Shown here one piece after another: positions 34,124 to 43,070 of a stretch of 64,000 nt of DNA; position 1 is the stretch's first letter; each line of letters opens with the position of its first letter. Origin of the DNA: Methanocorpusculum labreanum Z. Lineage in GTDB: Archaea; Halobacteriota; Methanomicrobia; Methanomicrobiales; Methanocorpusculaceae. The stretch lies in the NCBI RefSeq assembly GCF_000015765.1, contig NC_008942.1, positions 62,001-126,000 of the forward strand, in the 5' to 3' direction. Position numbers and translations under genes: made by a program. The notes under the pieces were generated by a model, which saw only the letters and a program-made list of their open reading frames with translations, did no database searches and was not told where the DNA came from.

Positions 34124-35563
34124 ATGGGAGAACTGTTGGATCGAATGGAACCCCTGCTGGCTAGAATGCCGGCAGTCAAGCCACCGGAAGGTCACGTCCA
34201 CTTCAAAAACAAACTGATGTGGACAGCTGCGGTGTTGCTGCTGTATTTTATTTTAACGAACATTCCGGTGTTTGGTCTTTCCGCCACATCAATCGATGTT
34301 TTTGAGTATTACCGTGCCCTTTTAGCCGGTGCACAAGGTACTATCCTGCATCTTGGTATTGGACCGATCGTTACCGCATCAATCGTTTTGCAGTTACTCC
34401 GCGGTGCTGATCTGATTAAAATCAACACGTCAGATCAGCGTGGTCAGGTACTCTACATGGGTCTGCAGAAGGTCCTTATCTTCGTCATGATCATCCTTGA
34501 AGCTCTGCCGAACGTGCTGGGTGGATGGATGAGTGCTGATCCAGCCGTTTCGGCATTCTTCGGTGGGAACGCCGGTTTTGTCATGCTGCTGATCTTCCTG
34601 CAGATCTGTATTGGGGGTGTCCTTGTCATGTTTATGGATGAGGTCGTCTCCAAATGGGGTATTGGATCCGGTGTCGGTCTTTTTATCGTCGCAGGAGTCG
34701 CCCAGGGTCTTATTAACGGATTCTTCAACTGGGAAGCAACGACCGATCAGTTCGCGGTCGGATTTTTCCCGAGACTGTTCCAGGTCATTGCCGATGGTTC
34801 AAACTTTATCGAATACTTTGGTCTTCAGCTCCTGGCTCTCGTAACAACCGTTGGACTGTTCTTCATTATCGTGTATGTTGAATCAACCCGTATTGAGATC
34901 CCCCTTGCTCATGCAAATGTTCGCGGTGCAAGGTCAAGGTTCCCGGTAAAACTTGTTTATGCTAGTGTTCTGCCGATGATTCTTGTCCGTGTGCTGCAGG
35001 CAAACGTCCAGATGATTGGTATGTTCCTTTCGAGCATAGGATTCACCGCACTCGGCGAGTATAACGGCTCAACGCCGATTAACGGTCTGATGTGGTACCT
35101 CGCTCCGATCAACCAGCCTCAGGACTGGATGTGGTGGCTTTCCTCCTTCACCGGAACAGGTCATGCCGTATGGGAAGTTATTCTCCGTGTCGGTATTGAT
35201 TGTACGGTGATGATTCTTGGTGGCGCCCTCTTTGCAATATTCTGGGTCAAGACAGCAGGTCTTGATTCGAAGCATGTCGCCCGGCAGATTCAGAACTCCG
35301 GTATGCAGATCCCCGGCTACCGGAGATCTCCCGCCGTTCTTGAACGCTATCTCGACAGATACATTCCCCGTGTAACTGTTATTGGAGGAGTGTTCATCGG
35401 TCTTCTGTCTGTTATGGCAAATATGCTTGGTATCATCGGTTTTGTTGGTGGAACCGGTCTGCTGCTTACCGTCTCGATCATTTACCGTCTGTATGAACAG
35501 ATCGCAAATGAGCAGATGATGGAGATGTATCCGTTTATGCGGGGCTTCTTCGACAAGGAATAA
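34124..35563 (+). CDS. secY: Protein translocase subunit SecY (Sec61 alpha)
   Basis: 479 residues with about ten membrane helices. The conserved N-terminal LTNIPVFGL-type segment, the plug region (SASIVLQLLRGADLIKINTS) and GIGSGVGLFIVAGVAQGLIN are SecY signatures. EIPLAHANVRGARSRFPVKL carries the cytosolic loop that contacts the ribosome. It is the protein-conducting channel for secretion and membrane insertion. It starts 18 bases after uL15 and ends in a T-rich tract. Confidence 0.96.
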   Translation: MGELLDRMEPLLARMPAVKPPEGHVHFKNKLMWTAAVLLLYFILTNIPVFGLSATSIDVFEYYRALLAGAQGTILHLGIGPIVTASIVLQLLRGADLIKINTSDQRGQVLYMGLQKVLIFVMIILEALPNVLGGWMSADPAVSAFFGGNAGFVMLLIFLQICIGGVLVMFMDEVVSKWGIGSGVGLFIVAGVAQGLINGFFNWEATTDQFAVGFFPRLFQVIADGSNFIEYFGLQLLALVTTVGLFFIIVYVESTRIEIPLAHANVRGARSRFPVKLVYASVLPMILVRVLQANVQMIGMFLSSIGFTALGEYNGSTPINGLMWYLAPINQPQDWMWWLSSFTGTGHAVWEVILRVGIDCTVMILGGALFAIFWVKTAGLDSKHVARQIQNSGMQIPGYRRSPAVLERYLDRYIPRVTVIGGVFIGLLSVMANMLGIIGFVGGTGLLLTVSIIYRLYEQIANEQMMEMYPFMRGFFDKE

Positions 35564-35577
35564 AGCAAACCCCCAAA

Positions 35578-35603
35578 AAATATTTCATTTTTTCTTTTTT
35601 GTT
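35578..35603 (+). terminator. T-rich tract after secY
   Basis: Several T-runs separated by single other bases lie within 40 bases of the secY stop. The adenylate kinase gene after it has its own TATA-like ATACATTTATTA (about 35662), so the ribosomal transcript may end or be reduced here. Confidence 0.5.
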
Positions 35604-35723
35604 GAATGCAACTCCATCCGAAAGTTGTGACTCCGTTTTTTTCTGCTTCGCTATCGTGAAAATACATTTATTAGCCTCCAAACCCAACCTTAGAGATACT
35701 ATCTCCAAAGGAAGAGAATAACC

Positions 35724-36296
35724 ATGTCAGGCAAAAAAGTAATCATCACCGGCGTCCCGGGTGTTGGAAAAACCACCGTGATAAATGCGGCATTTGATAA
35801 AATCACCGCTGAAGGTGTCAAATATCAGAATCTCAACTTCGGCAGTTTCATGTTCGAAGTCGCTCAGGCAGATGGTCTTGTCACCGACCGTGACCAGATG
35901 AGAAAACTCGACCGTATTGCCCAGAAGCGTCTCCAGAAAACCGCTGCCGAGAAGATCGCTGCAATCGATGGCAATGTGATCGTCGATACCCACGCCTCGG
36001 TCAAGACCCCGAACGGCTATCTTGCCGGTCTTCCCGAGTGGGTCGTTTCAGCAATTATGCCTGACGTGATCGTTCTCGTTGAGACCGACAACGACCAGAT
36101 CCTCGTTCGAAGACTCTCCGACGAGACACGTGTTCGTGACGTTGAAGGTTCGAAATCCATTGCCGAACATCAGGAAATGAACCGTGCCTTCGCCGCTGCA
36201 TACTCCATGCTTACCGGATGTACGGTTAAGATCATCACCAACGCAGACTTCCTGTTAGACAAGGCTGTAGATGATCTTGTAGCAACGCTGAGGTAA
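35724..36296 (+). CDS. adkA: Archaeal adenylate kinase
   Basis: 190 residues. Walker A ITGVPGVGKTTV at the start, then VIVDTHASVKTPNGYLAGLP and DETRVRDVEGSKSIAEHQEM, characteristic of the archaeal AdkA family (unrelated in length and lid to bacterial Adk). It interconverts AMP + ATP with 2 ADP. GGAAGAG precedes the start. The secY-adkA-DUF106-cmk order is conserved in euryarchaea. Confidence 0.94.
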   Translation: MSGKKVIITGVPGVGKTTVINAAFDKITAEGVKYQNLNFGSFMFEVAQADGLVTDRDQMRKLDRIAQKRLQKTAAEKIAAIDGNVIVDTHASVKTPNGYLAGLPEWVVSAIMPDVIVLVETDNDQILVRRLSDETRVRDVEGSKSIAEHQEMNRAFAAAYSMLTGCTVKIITNADFLLDKAVDDLVATLR

Positions 36297-36302
36297 CTGG
36301 TC

Positions 36303-36938
36303 ATGGACAGAGCCGAGTTCAGCAAGAAATACAGTATGTATATAGCTCTTGCTGTAGTTTTTGGCATGATGATGCTTTACGGCTGGCAGGAAGCCCGTCA
36401 GGTTATCGCAGGTATTGTAAATATAGTAATTGGTCCTTTTGCGGCACTTGGTCTGCCGTTCTTTGCTCTTGTTCTGATTCTCGCCACCATCACGGGTTTT
36501 TACTCATCCCTGATTCAGAAATACACGATAGATTACGAAAAGATGGCTGAGAACCAGGCAAAGACCAAAGAGTTCCAGGCAAAGTTCCGTGAAGCCCAGC
36601 TCTCGGGCGACGAGAAACTCATCAAAAAGATGCAGGCTCGCCAGCAGGCAATGATGGCTGATCAGATGGAGATGTCCAAAAACCAGTTCAAACCCATGGC
36701 GTACATTCTGGTTTTGACCGTCCCGATCTTCTTCTGGCTGATCGAACACATCCCGACCGAAGCACAGATGCTCGCAGATCCGAGTCTCGCAACGGCGATC
36801 GTCATCCCGTTTGCAGGTCTTTCCACGTACTTTGAAGTTTATCTCGGTTTCTTCCCGCTGTGGATTCTCTGGTATATGCTTTGCTCATTAGTAATGTCCC
36901 AGATCATCAGAAAGTCCCTGAATATCGGGGGTATGTAA
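36303..36938 (+). CDS. DUF106 membrane protein (YidC/Oxa1/EMC3-like insertase)
   Basis: 211 residues. There is a first membrane helix (~14-30), a second (~45-72), then a charged coiled-coil-like cytosolic segment (EKMAENQAKTKEFQAKFREA to QMEMSKNQFKP), followed by three more hydrophobic segments. This is the three-core-helix layout of the archaeal Ylp1/DUF106 proteins, relatives of YidC, Oxa1 and EMC3. It probably inserts membrane proteins at or near SecY, which its gene follows. Function is inferred from family knowledge. Confidence 0.9.
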   Translation: MDRAEFSKKYSMYIALAVVFGMMMLYGWQEARQVIAGIVNIVIGPFAALGLPFFALVLILATITGFYSSLIQKYTIDYEKMAENQAKTKEFQAKFREAQLSGDEKLIKKMQARQQAMMADQMEMSKNQFKPMAYILVLTVPIFFWLIEHIPTEAQMLADPSLATAIVIPFAGLSTYFEVYLGFFPLWILWYMLCSLVMSQIIRKSLNIGGM

Positions 36939-37472
36939 GTGAGGATAACGATCAGCGGGTCGCCTGGATCAGGCACGACAACTCTTGGTCGTTCGATTGC
37001 TGAGAAGTATTCATACAGATATGTGTCGGCGGGGGAGGTGTTCCGCGGCCTTGCAAAGGAACGGAATATGGATCTCGCCGCATTTGGTAAAATTGCCGAG
37101 ACTGACCCTGCGATCGATCTGGAGATCGATGCCCGTCAAAAAGAGATCGGCGAGTCATCGGACGATATTATCCTTGAAGGCAGGCTTGCCGGCTGGATGG
37201 TTGAGAACGCTGATCTAAAAATCCTTTTATGCGCCTCCCCCGAGTGCCGTTCGACCAGGATCGCGGCACGCGAGGGTCTGACGGAAAAGCAGGCATTTGA
37301 GATGACGATCGAGCGCGAGGCCTGCGAGGCAGGACGATATATGGAGTATTATGAAATCGACATTCTCGATTTCTCTCCGTATGATCTGATCCTGAACTCG
37401 GAAACCTTTAGCGCGAATGAGTTATTTGCGATTGTCGATGCTGCCGTCTCTTCGCTTCTGAAACGCGAGTAA
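36939..37472 (+). CDS. cmk: Cytidylate kinase, archaeal type
   Basis: 177 residues starting with GTG directly after the DUF106 stop. Walker A ITISGSPGSGTTTLGRSIAE, then YVSAGEVFRGLAKERNMDLA and DIILEGRLAGWMVEN, as in short archaeal Cmk. It phosphorylates CMP/dCMP. It ends the conserved secY-linked group; a T10 run follows at 37476-37485. Confidence 0.94.
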   Translation: MRITISGSPGSGTTTLGRSIAEKYSYRYVSAGEVFRGLAKERNMDLAAFGKIAETDPAIDLEIDARQKEIGESSDDIILEGRLAGWMVENADLKILLCASPECRSTRIAAREGLTEKQAFEMTIEREACEAGRYMEYYEIDILDFSPYDLILNSETFSANELFAIVDAAVSSLLKRE

Positions 37473-37475
37473 TTC

Positions 37476-37485
37476 TTTTTTTTTT
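37476..37485 (+). terminator. T-run after cmk
   Basis: Ten T's immediately after the cmk stop, before a convergent gene. Confidence 0.6.
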
Positions 37486-37629
37486 GATTATCTGTTCTGC
37501 CGAAATTTCGGCGTAATTTTTTTGGATACAAGCGGTCATTTTTCTCTCCCCTTAACATGCGATATGTGGATCGGTTGGATATGCGGGGAAGCCAGGTATT
37601 TGCCAGAAAAAAAGGGAAATGAAGTTGAT

Positions 37630-38454
37630 TTAGAATGAAGCGATCAGTGCCGTGATGATTCCTGTAAGGAAAATCCCGTCAAAGGTTCCGGCCCCTCCGA
37701 TTGAAAGCATCGAGGTTTCCTGTGTTGGAACATCCTTTAGGTGCAGAAGATCGGCGCCGATCAGCGTCCCAAGTGTTCCCGCCACATAGGCGATCCCTGC
37801 TGCCGGAAGCCCGAACCCTCCGCCGAGAATCAACGCCGCTGCGAGTGTTACGATCGGGCCGATAAAGAATGGCGTCGCGATCCCAATGCCTCGCACGGGT
37901 TTTGCAGCGAGATACACCCACACCGTAGTGATGATCAGGCCCCCTGCCATCTTTACAAGATACCACGGGTCATTGGATATTGTGCCGAAAGCTCCCATTA
38001 GGATGATGTACATCGAGATCAGGATCGGGATCACAGCACCACCGACGTTTATAGATATCTGTGTTCCCCGTGAAGATCCGGAGGTGTACGGTTCGGGTTC
38101 GAACCGGTCTGTGCGGTACATCTTATCATACATTGATGGGGCATACTGTCCGGTTGGTTTTCTCGTGGTCGGCTCTTCTTTTGGTTTTGGACTCTTTGGT
38201 TTCAGCGTTCCAAGAGGAATATTGATAAAACTTCCAACAACGATTGCTATGATCAAAAGAACGATCATCCAGAACCCGAATCCCAGATTCCCAAGTGCCG
38301 CTCCGATGAGTCCGAAGAACAGTAAAGGTAATCCTATTACGACGAGAAGAATCAGGGCAAACAGGACCCAGATGGATATTGGGCTGAATATAAGTCTTGA
38401 CACTGGTAATTGTTTTGTGAGGGCTGATATAAAATCTATCTGGTCACCAACCAA
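37630..38454 (-). CDS. DUF1614 family membrane protein
   Basis: 274 residues. Two N-terminal membrane helices (~24-52 and ~60-82) precede a cytosolic linker rich in Lys/Pro/Thr (~83-130). Four or more helices then follow, with ISINVGGAVIPILISMYIIL and SIGGAGTFDGIFLTGIITAL, the conserved DUF1614 motifs. The family is widespread in bacteria and methanogens but has no established function. It stands alone, convergent with cmk. Confidence 0.85.
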   Translation of the reverse strand: MVGDQIDFISALTKQLPVSRLIFSPISIWVLFALILLVVIGLPLLFFGLIGAALGNLGFGFWMIVLLIIAIVVGSFINIPLGTLKPKSPKPKEEPTTRKPTGQYAPSMYDKMYRTDRFEPEPYTSGSSRGTQISINVGGAVIPILISMYIILMGAFGTISNDPWYLVKMAGGLIITTVWVYLAAKPVRGIGIATPFFIGPIVTLAAALILGGGFGLPAAGIAYVAGTLGTLIGADLLHLKDVPTQETSMLSIGGAGTFDGIFLTGIITALIASF

Positions 38455-38499
38455 TCGCTATCTTAATATTCTGTCATGTCATATTCATTAAGGTAATTT

Positions 38500-38572
38500 A
38501 GCCCGTTAGTGTAGTGGTCAATCATGGGGGACTCTGGATCCCTCGACAGCAGTTCGAATCTGCTACGGGCTA
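38500..38572 (+). tRNA. tRNA-Gln (anticodon CTG)
   Basis: AGCCCGT pairs with ACGGGCT as acceptor stem. The anticodon arm is GGGGA-CTCTGGA-TCCCT with anticodon CTG and one G.U pair. The T arm is GCAG-TTCGAATC-TGC. CCA is not encoded. Confidence 0.92.
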
Positions 38573-38651
38573 CTTGTTTTGTCAGATTGTTAGTTCTGTT
38601 TTCAAAATCTTATTGGCTAAAAATATCTAGCTTCAGGTTCTATTCTATTAC

Positions 38652-39371
38652 ATGAAACTACTTCGTGCACCGAACCTTGCACGGGCACATGAACTTGTTA
38701 TCCGGTATATTCTGGAAAAGGGTAGCTTGCTGACCACCGAAAACGGCGAGGAGACGGTCGAAACCGATGAGGTCTGCCTCTTCGTCGACACACCGCTTGC
38801 AAAGCCGATGGTCTCCCCCTGCTCCAGATTTAAGGAAGCTTTTCTGGAAGCATATGCCCGAAATCTGATTGATGGTTCGGATTCGGTGTTTGAGTATGAT
38901 TATCACGGCAGGCTTTTCGACTGGGGCTGCGGACTTACGCAAAACGGCGAAATCCATCAGGACCAGATCCAGTATATCATCGATAAATTACGGGAATGCC
39001 CGGTATCCCGCCGTGCCGTCGCCGTCACCTGGTGTCCCCCGGTTGATGCAAAACTTGCTGACTGTCCCTGTCTTCAGCTGGTCCAGTGTGTTGTCAGAGA
39101 TGGAAAACTGAATATGAAGATCGTTTTCCGGAGCAATGATATGCTTTCGGCCGCCGGATCGAATATGTTTGCCCTTGCAAAACTCCAGGAATATATCGCA
39201 GAAAAAATTGGGGTAGAGGTTGGGACGTACACGCACATATCGCTTGTACCTCATGTATATTATAAGCGGGATGCAGCCGACATTCCGCCGTTTTGCGGAA
39301 AGGGAACACAGTTCACTCCGTGCATCGAGGTTTGCCGTGTATGCGGCGGATGCGCGAAAGCAAAACGCTAA
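38652..39371 (+). CDS. thyA: Thymidylate synthase, methanogen type
   Basis: 239 residues. FEYDYHGRLFDWGCGLTQNG and SRRAVAVTWCPPVDAKLADC lead to ADCPCLQLVQ with the nucleophile Cys (about residue 140) and the dUMP-binding segment FRSNDMLSAAGSNMFALAKL. These match the short archaeal ThyA-like family, which is thought to use H4MPT-linked one-carbon units rather than tetrahydrofolate. It makes dTMP from dUMP. It lies just after tRNA-Gln as a single gene. Confidence 0.92.
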   Translation: MKLLRAPNLARAHELVIRYILEKGSLLTTENGEETVETDEVCLFVDTPLAKPMVSPCSRFKEAFLEAYARNLIDGSDSVFEYDYHGRLFDWGCGLTQNGEIHQDQIQYIIDKLRECPVSRRAVAVTWCPPVDAKLADCPCLQLVQCVVRDGKLNMKIVFRSNDMLSAAGSNMFALAKLQEYIAEKIGVEVGTYTHISLVPHVYYKRDAADIPPFCGKGTQFTPCIEVCRVCGGCAKAKR

Positions 39372-39377
39372 TTTTTT

Positions 39378-40037
39378 TTATTCTTCGTCTACAATGCTGT
39401 AAAATCCATCTGTGGGTCCGATGATCAGATGATCCAGCAGTTTTATTCCGAGCAGTTCTCCGGCAGCCTGCATCTCTTTTGTTATTTTCAGATCCTGTTT
39501 GCTTGGATGCAGATTTCCGGACGGATGGTTATGAATCAGAATCATCGCTGCCGCCCGGTCCAAAATTGCTCCGGCAAACACTTCTCTTGGGTGGATCTGT
39601 GATTCATTTACGAGACCTTTGGTGATGAGTCTGACCTTCAGCACTTCATGTGCGCCGGACAATGTTACTGAAATGACGTTTTCCTGCGTATCATATCGGT
39701 ACTGATGAACGAATGGGAGGACATCCTCTGCTTTGTGAATGACTGCAAACCGGTGAACTGGCGGAGGGAACCGGCGTGCGAGTTCCAGAGCGGCTATGAT
39801 CTGGCACGCTTTTGCTTCACCCATGCCGTTTACCCCGCAGAGATCATTCACCTCTGTTTCGTAGGTTCTGGACATCAGAATCTTTGCGACCTTTTTTCCA
39901 ATTTGGACGGCATCACACCCCGGAACTCCCCTTCCGATGATTGCTGCGACCAGTTCTTCAAGTTCAAGACTTCCCGGGCCCTTTGCGATCAGTTTTTCTC
40001 TTGGTTTATCGATATCAGCGGTATTTTTCAGACTCAT
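39378..40037 (-). CDS. radC: RadC family protein (JAB1/MPN-like)
   Basis: 219 residues from the ATG at 40037; the frame is open much further upstream but that part is the antisense shadow of the rubrerythrin gene. An N-terminal helix-hairpin-helix-like part (GVNGMGEAKACQIIAALELA) is followed by the JAB metal site with LIHNHPSGNLHPSKQDLKIT. RadC was long called a DNA repair protein, but its true role is unsettled. It is uncommon in archaea. It is divergent from the first rubrerythrin gene. Confidence 0.9.
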   Translation of the reverse strand: MSLKNTADIDKPREKLIAKGPGSLELEELVAAIIGRGVPGCDAVQIGKKVAKILMSRTYETEVNDLCGVNGMGEAKACQIIAALELARRFPPPVHRFAVIHKAEDVLPFVHQYRYDTQENVISVTLSGAHEVLKVRLITKGLVNESQIHPREVFAGAILDRAAAMILIHNHPSGNLHPSKQDLKITKEMQAAGELLGIKLLDHLIIGPTDGFYSIVDEE

Positions 40038-40130
40038 GCGTAATTCTCTTTTGGAAAAGAGTACACATAGTTGTTTCGCATAAAGTTCCCCTTCCAAATC
40101 TTTATCCGAATTATCCAACAATATATGTGT

Positions 40131-40631
40131 ATGAACACTCAGGACTGTATTGATGGAGCATTTTCTGGAGAATCCCAGGCAAACCGTAAGTATAAATCCT
40201 ACGCAGAAGCAGCAGCTGATGAAGGATACGATCATGTAGCAAAACTCTTCCGTGCAACGTCGGCAGCAGAAGAAATCCACGCCCGCAGGCTTCTCCGTGT
40301 TGGTGGCTACATTGGAAGCACCGTTGCAAACCTCGAAGCTGGTCGTGAAGGTGAACTTCATGAGACCAATCAGATGTATCCCGAGTTTGTTTCTATTGCT
40401 GAAAAGGAAGACCGTCAGGATGCTGTCATCACATTCACGCACGCGATGAAAGCCGAGGCAGTGCACGCCGAGCTCTACAGAAAAGCACTTGAAGCAGTAA
40501 AAGCAGGCAAAGATTTCAATGTCAAAACCATCTATCTCTGCCCGGTCTGCGGAAATGTCGAAATCGACAAGACTCCGGCAAACTGCCCAATCTGCGGTAT
40601 TCCCGGTGCCTCATTCAAAGTCGTCGAGTAA
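40131..40631 (+). CDS. rbr1: Rubrerythrin 1
   Basis: 166 residues from the ATG at 40131. A ferritin-like four-helix domain with two Glu/His sets (GAFSGESQANRKYKSYAEAA, ATSAAEEIHARRLLRVGG, FTHAMKAEAVHAELY) binds the di-iron centre. A C-terminal rubredoxin-like domain (YLCPVCGNVEIDK, CPICGIPG) carries the Fe-Cys4 site. Rubrerythrin reduces hydrogen peroxide in anaerobes. A close paralogue follows 96 bases later. Confidence 0.95.
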   Translation: MNTQDCIDGAFSGESQANRKYKSYAEAAADEGYDHVAKLFRATSAAEEIHARRLLRVGGYIGSTVANLEAGREGELHETNQMYPEFVSIAEKEDRQDAVITFTHAMKAEAVHAELYRKALEAVKAGKDFNVKTIYLCPVCGNVEIDKTPANCPICGIPGASFKVVE

Positions 40632-40727
40632 ACTCAGGTTTACTCATCTTTTTTCTCTGAAAATCATTATTCTTGGTAACTACCCCCTCCATTATCTTTA
40701 TCAAATTTCTGGACAAAGTAAGAAGTT

Positions 40728-41228
40728 ATGAACACTCAAGACTGTATTAATGGAGCATTTTCCGGAGAATCCCGGGTAAACCGCAAGTATAAAACATTTT
40801 CAGAAGCAGCGGCTGAAGAAGGATACACTCATTTAGCAAAACTCTTCCGTGCAACGTCTGCAGCGGAAGAGATTCATGCACGCGAGCTTCTCCGTGTCGG
40901 CGGATATATCGGCAGTATGGCTTCCAATCTTGAGGCTGGTATCGAAGCTGAACTTCGTGCAAGTACGGAGAGTTATCCCGCTTTTATCTCCATTGCTGAA
41001 AAGGAAGACCGTCAGGATGCAGCCCTCATATTTACACATGCCATGAATGCCGAGGCCAGGCACGCCGTACTCTATAAAAAAGCACTTGAGGAAGTTAAAG
41101 CTGGCAAAGATTTCGATGCGAAGATCGTCTACCTCTGTCCCGTCTGTGGAAATGTCGAGATTGACACCGTTCCGGAACACTGCCCTGTATGCGGGGTTCC
41201 CGGGACCTCATTCAACGTAATCGAGTAA
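40728..41228 (+). CDS. rbr2: Rubrerythrin 2
   Basis: 166 residues, the same length and domain order as the upstream copy (GAFSGESRVNRKYKTFSEAA, ATSAAEEIHARELLRVGG, YLCPVCGNVEIDT, CPVCGVPG). Identity is high throughout, so it is a recent tandem duplication. The 5' sequence differs, so the two may respond to different signals. It acts in peroxide detoxification with rubredoxin or NADPH-linked donors. Confidence 0.95.
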   Translation: MNTQDCINGAFSGESRVNRKYKTFSEAAAEEGYTHLAKLFRATSAAEEIHARELLRVGGYIGSMASNLEAGIEAELRASTESYPAFISIAEKEDRQDAALIFTHAMNAEARHAVLYKKALEEVKAGKDFDAKIVYLCPVCGNVEIDTVPEHCPVCGVPGTSFNVIE

Positions 41229-41292
41229 ACCTCAGGTTTGCTCTTTCTTTTTAACCCAGAATTTATTATCCTTTGCCGTCTCTATTCATATA

Positions 41293-42333
41293 ATGAATAT
41301 TCCGCAGTATGCAAGAGACCATTTCAGTCTGATACTTGTCGTTCTGATATTTCTGGCGATTCTTGTCGTATCGTGGAATTATATTTTCCTCTTTATCCTT
41401 GCTCTTTCAGTAGCGGTTGTGTTTCTGCCGCTGCACCGGAAGATGATTAAGCGTATCCCGGCACCGTTTTCTGCGGGGATTTTGACAACGTTTGTTCTCG
41501 CGGTAATTATCGGGATCTGTGTGGGAATTGTAGTGGTGGTCAGTTCGGATTTTGAGTACTTCATGTCGATTTTCCAGACGATCATAAACACCGTTACAAA
41601 TATGCTTCATCTGACCGATGGTAATGACTTCTCCCTAAAAATCGTTGATGAGGTAAAAAACATACTTCTTACCATGTTTCCAAGCTTTGCGCTGAGCGCA
41701 GCACAGATGATTCCAGCCGTCATCATCGACATGATCCTCTTTTATTCTCTGGTGTATCTGTCGATAATCTGCGGGGACAGAATATGGGCCGATTTGTGCA
41801 GTGTTATCCCTGCTGGTTCCATGGACAATGTCTTGTTAATGGCGAAAAAAACTAAAGATATCCTCTTTTCAATCTATGTAGTTCATGTCTTCATAGCCTT
41901 TCTGACCTTCTTTTTAGCATACGCATTTTTCCTGTTGCTTGGGTATGGTCACGAGATCTTCTTTTCCACGATGTGTGCGTTGTTTGCTCTGATCCCTGTC
42001 TTGGGCCCGCTAATGGTGATCATTTTCGTCGGCATCTATGCGTTATGTCTTGGAGATATCCGTGGCGTTATCCTGACCGCAACGCTTGGATACTTTTTAA
42101 CGTGTGTTTTAACTGATCTGATCATCCGTCCTAAACTCACCGGAAAACGGGTGAAGATCAGACCGATGCTCATGTTTGTCGGATTTTTCGGCGGGGCTAT
42201 GGCAATGGGACTTCTGGGATTCGTTTTAGGCCCGGTTCTGTTGATTCTCGGACTTACCGCGTATGAAATCTTCATCAAGGAAGGAAGAAAGAAAAATGCC
42301 AGTGAGATAATGTATGAGGAAACCAAGGTTTGA
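41293..42333 (+). CDS. AI-2E family (PerM/UPF0118) membrane transporter
   Basis: 346 residues with seven or eight hydrophobic segments. Paired helices lie at the N-terminus (LILVVLIFLAILVVSWNYIF). A periplasmic-type loop spans ~85-140. The C-terminal half contains CALFALIPVLGPLMVIIFVG and FVGFFGGAMAMGLLGFVLGP, the characteristic AI-2E family motifs. Substrates vary in this family (sodium/proton antiport has been reported for some). It overlaps the next gene by 20 bases. Confidence 0.88.
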   Translation: MNIPQYARDHFSLILVVLIFLAILVVSWNYIFLFILALSVAVVFLPLHRKMIKRIPAPFSAGILTTFVLAVIIGICVGIVVVVSSDFEYFMSIFQTIINTVTNMLHLTDGNDFSLKIVDEVKNILLTMFPSFALSAAQMIPAVIIDMILFYSLVYLSIICGDRIWADLCSVIPAGSMDNVLLMAKKTKDILFSIYVVHVFIAFLTFFLAYAFFLLLGYGHEIFFSTMCALFALIPVLGPLMVIIFVGIYALCLGDIRGVILTATLGYFLTCVLTDLIIRPKLTGKRVKIRPMLMFVGFFGGAMAMGLLGFVLGPVLLILGLTAYEIFIKEGRKKNASEIMYEETKV

Positions 42334-43021
42334 CGCAGGGCAGTATTCACTGCTGCAGGAATGTTCGAAGGCGAAGGATTTTACCCGCTGGAACGCGTGG
42401 TATGCCGTCCATCTGAAAGAGACCATGTATCTGAGAAGTTCAGATGCATACGGGGCCCATCTTGAGGGGGGGGATCTTGCCTACTGGTTTTTGGAGGGTG
42501 CCGATCTCAGGTTTGCCAATCTCAAAAATGCCGACCTTTCCTACTCCTATCTGAAGTCAGCCGATCTTTCCTATGCGAATCTCGCTGGCACCAACCTCTG
42601 GCGTGCCTATTTATCCAAGGCAATCCTCGATGGTGCCAATCCGGATGCTGCTGTCTATGACGGGGCAGGAAAAATTAAGTGCGATCCAGCTCAGGTTTCC
42701 CGTCTTAAAGAAGGGGTTTCCAGCTGGAATGCATGGTATGAAAACGAGATCTCGAATAAACCCGATGATACCAGGGTCTATGGTGCTTATCTGGAAGAGG
42801 CCTCGTTTATGGGTATGGATTTGTCGGGAGTAAATCTTTCATACGCTCATCTGGAAGGCGCCGACCTCAGGCATGTAAACTTCTCGGGTGCCGATCTTAC
42901 CCACGCTCATCTGGAAGGTGCAGATATGTGGAAAGCTGATCTTTCCGGCGCTGATCTCCGGTTTGCCGAGCTGGGCGGTGCAAATATGGCCGGTGCCAAA
43001 AAAGTAAACACTCTTTTTTAA
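42314..43021 (+). CDS. Pentapeptide-repeat protein
   Basis: 235 residues. Two blocks of A(D/N)Lxx repeats (about residues 45-110 and 160-230, such as LRFANLKNADLSYSYLKSAD) form right-handed quadrilateral beta-helices. They are separated by a repeat-free segment in which SSWNAWYENEI echoes FTRWNAWYAVHL near the N-terminus, so the protein looks like an internal duplication. The function of pentapeptide proteins is varied (DNA mimics, scaffolds). It overlaps the transporter gene, so the two are probably co-translated. Confidence 0.85.
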   Translation: MRKPRFDAGQYSLLQECSKAKDFTRWNAWYAVHLKETMYLRSSDAYGAHLEGGDLAYWFLEGADLRFANLKNADLSYSYLKSADLSYANLAGTNLWRAYLSKAILDGANPDAAVYDGAGKIKCDPAQVSRLKEGVSSWNAWYENEISNKPDDTRVYGAYLEEASFMGMDLSGVNLSYAHLEGADLRHVNFSGADLTHAHLEGADMWKADLSGADLRFAELGGANMAGAKKVNTLF

Positions 43022-43070
43022 ACCGGCTGGCGAACTCATATATAGTCGAAACGACTGATACGTTAGTATT

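Noticed and set aside
40038-40466. N-terminal extension of radC upstream of 40037.
   Set aside because: It is antisense to the rubrerythrin gene, Cys/Phe-rich and not conserved; the start at 40037 gives the normal family length.
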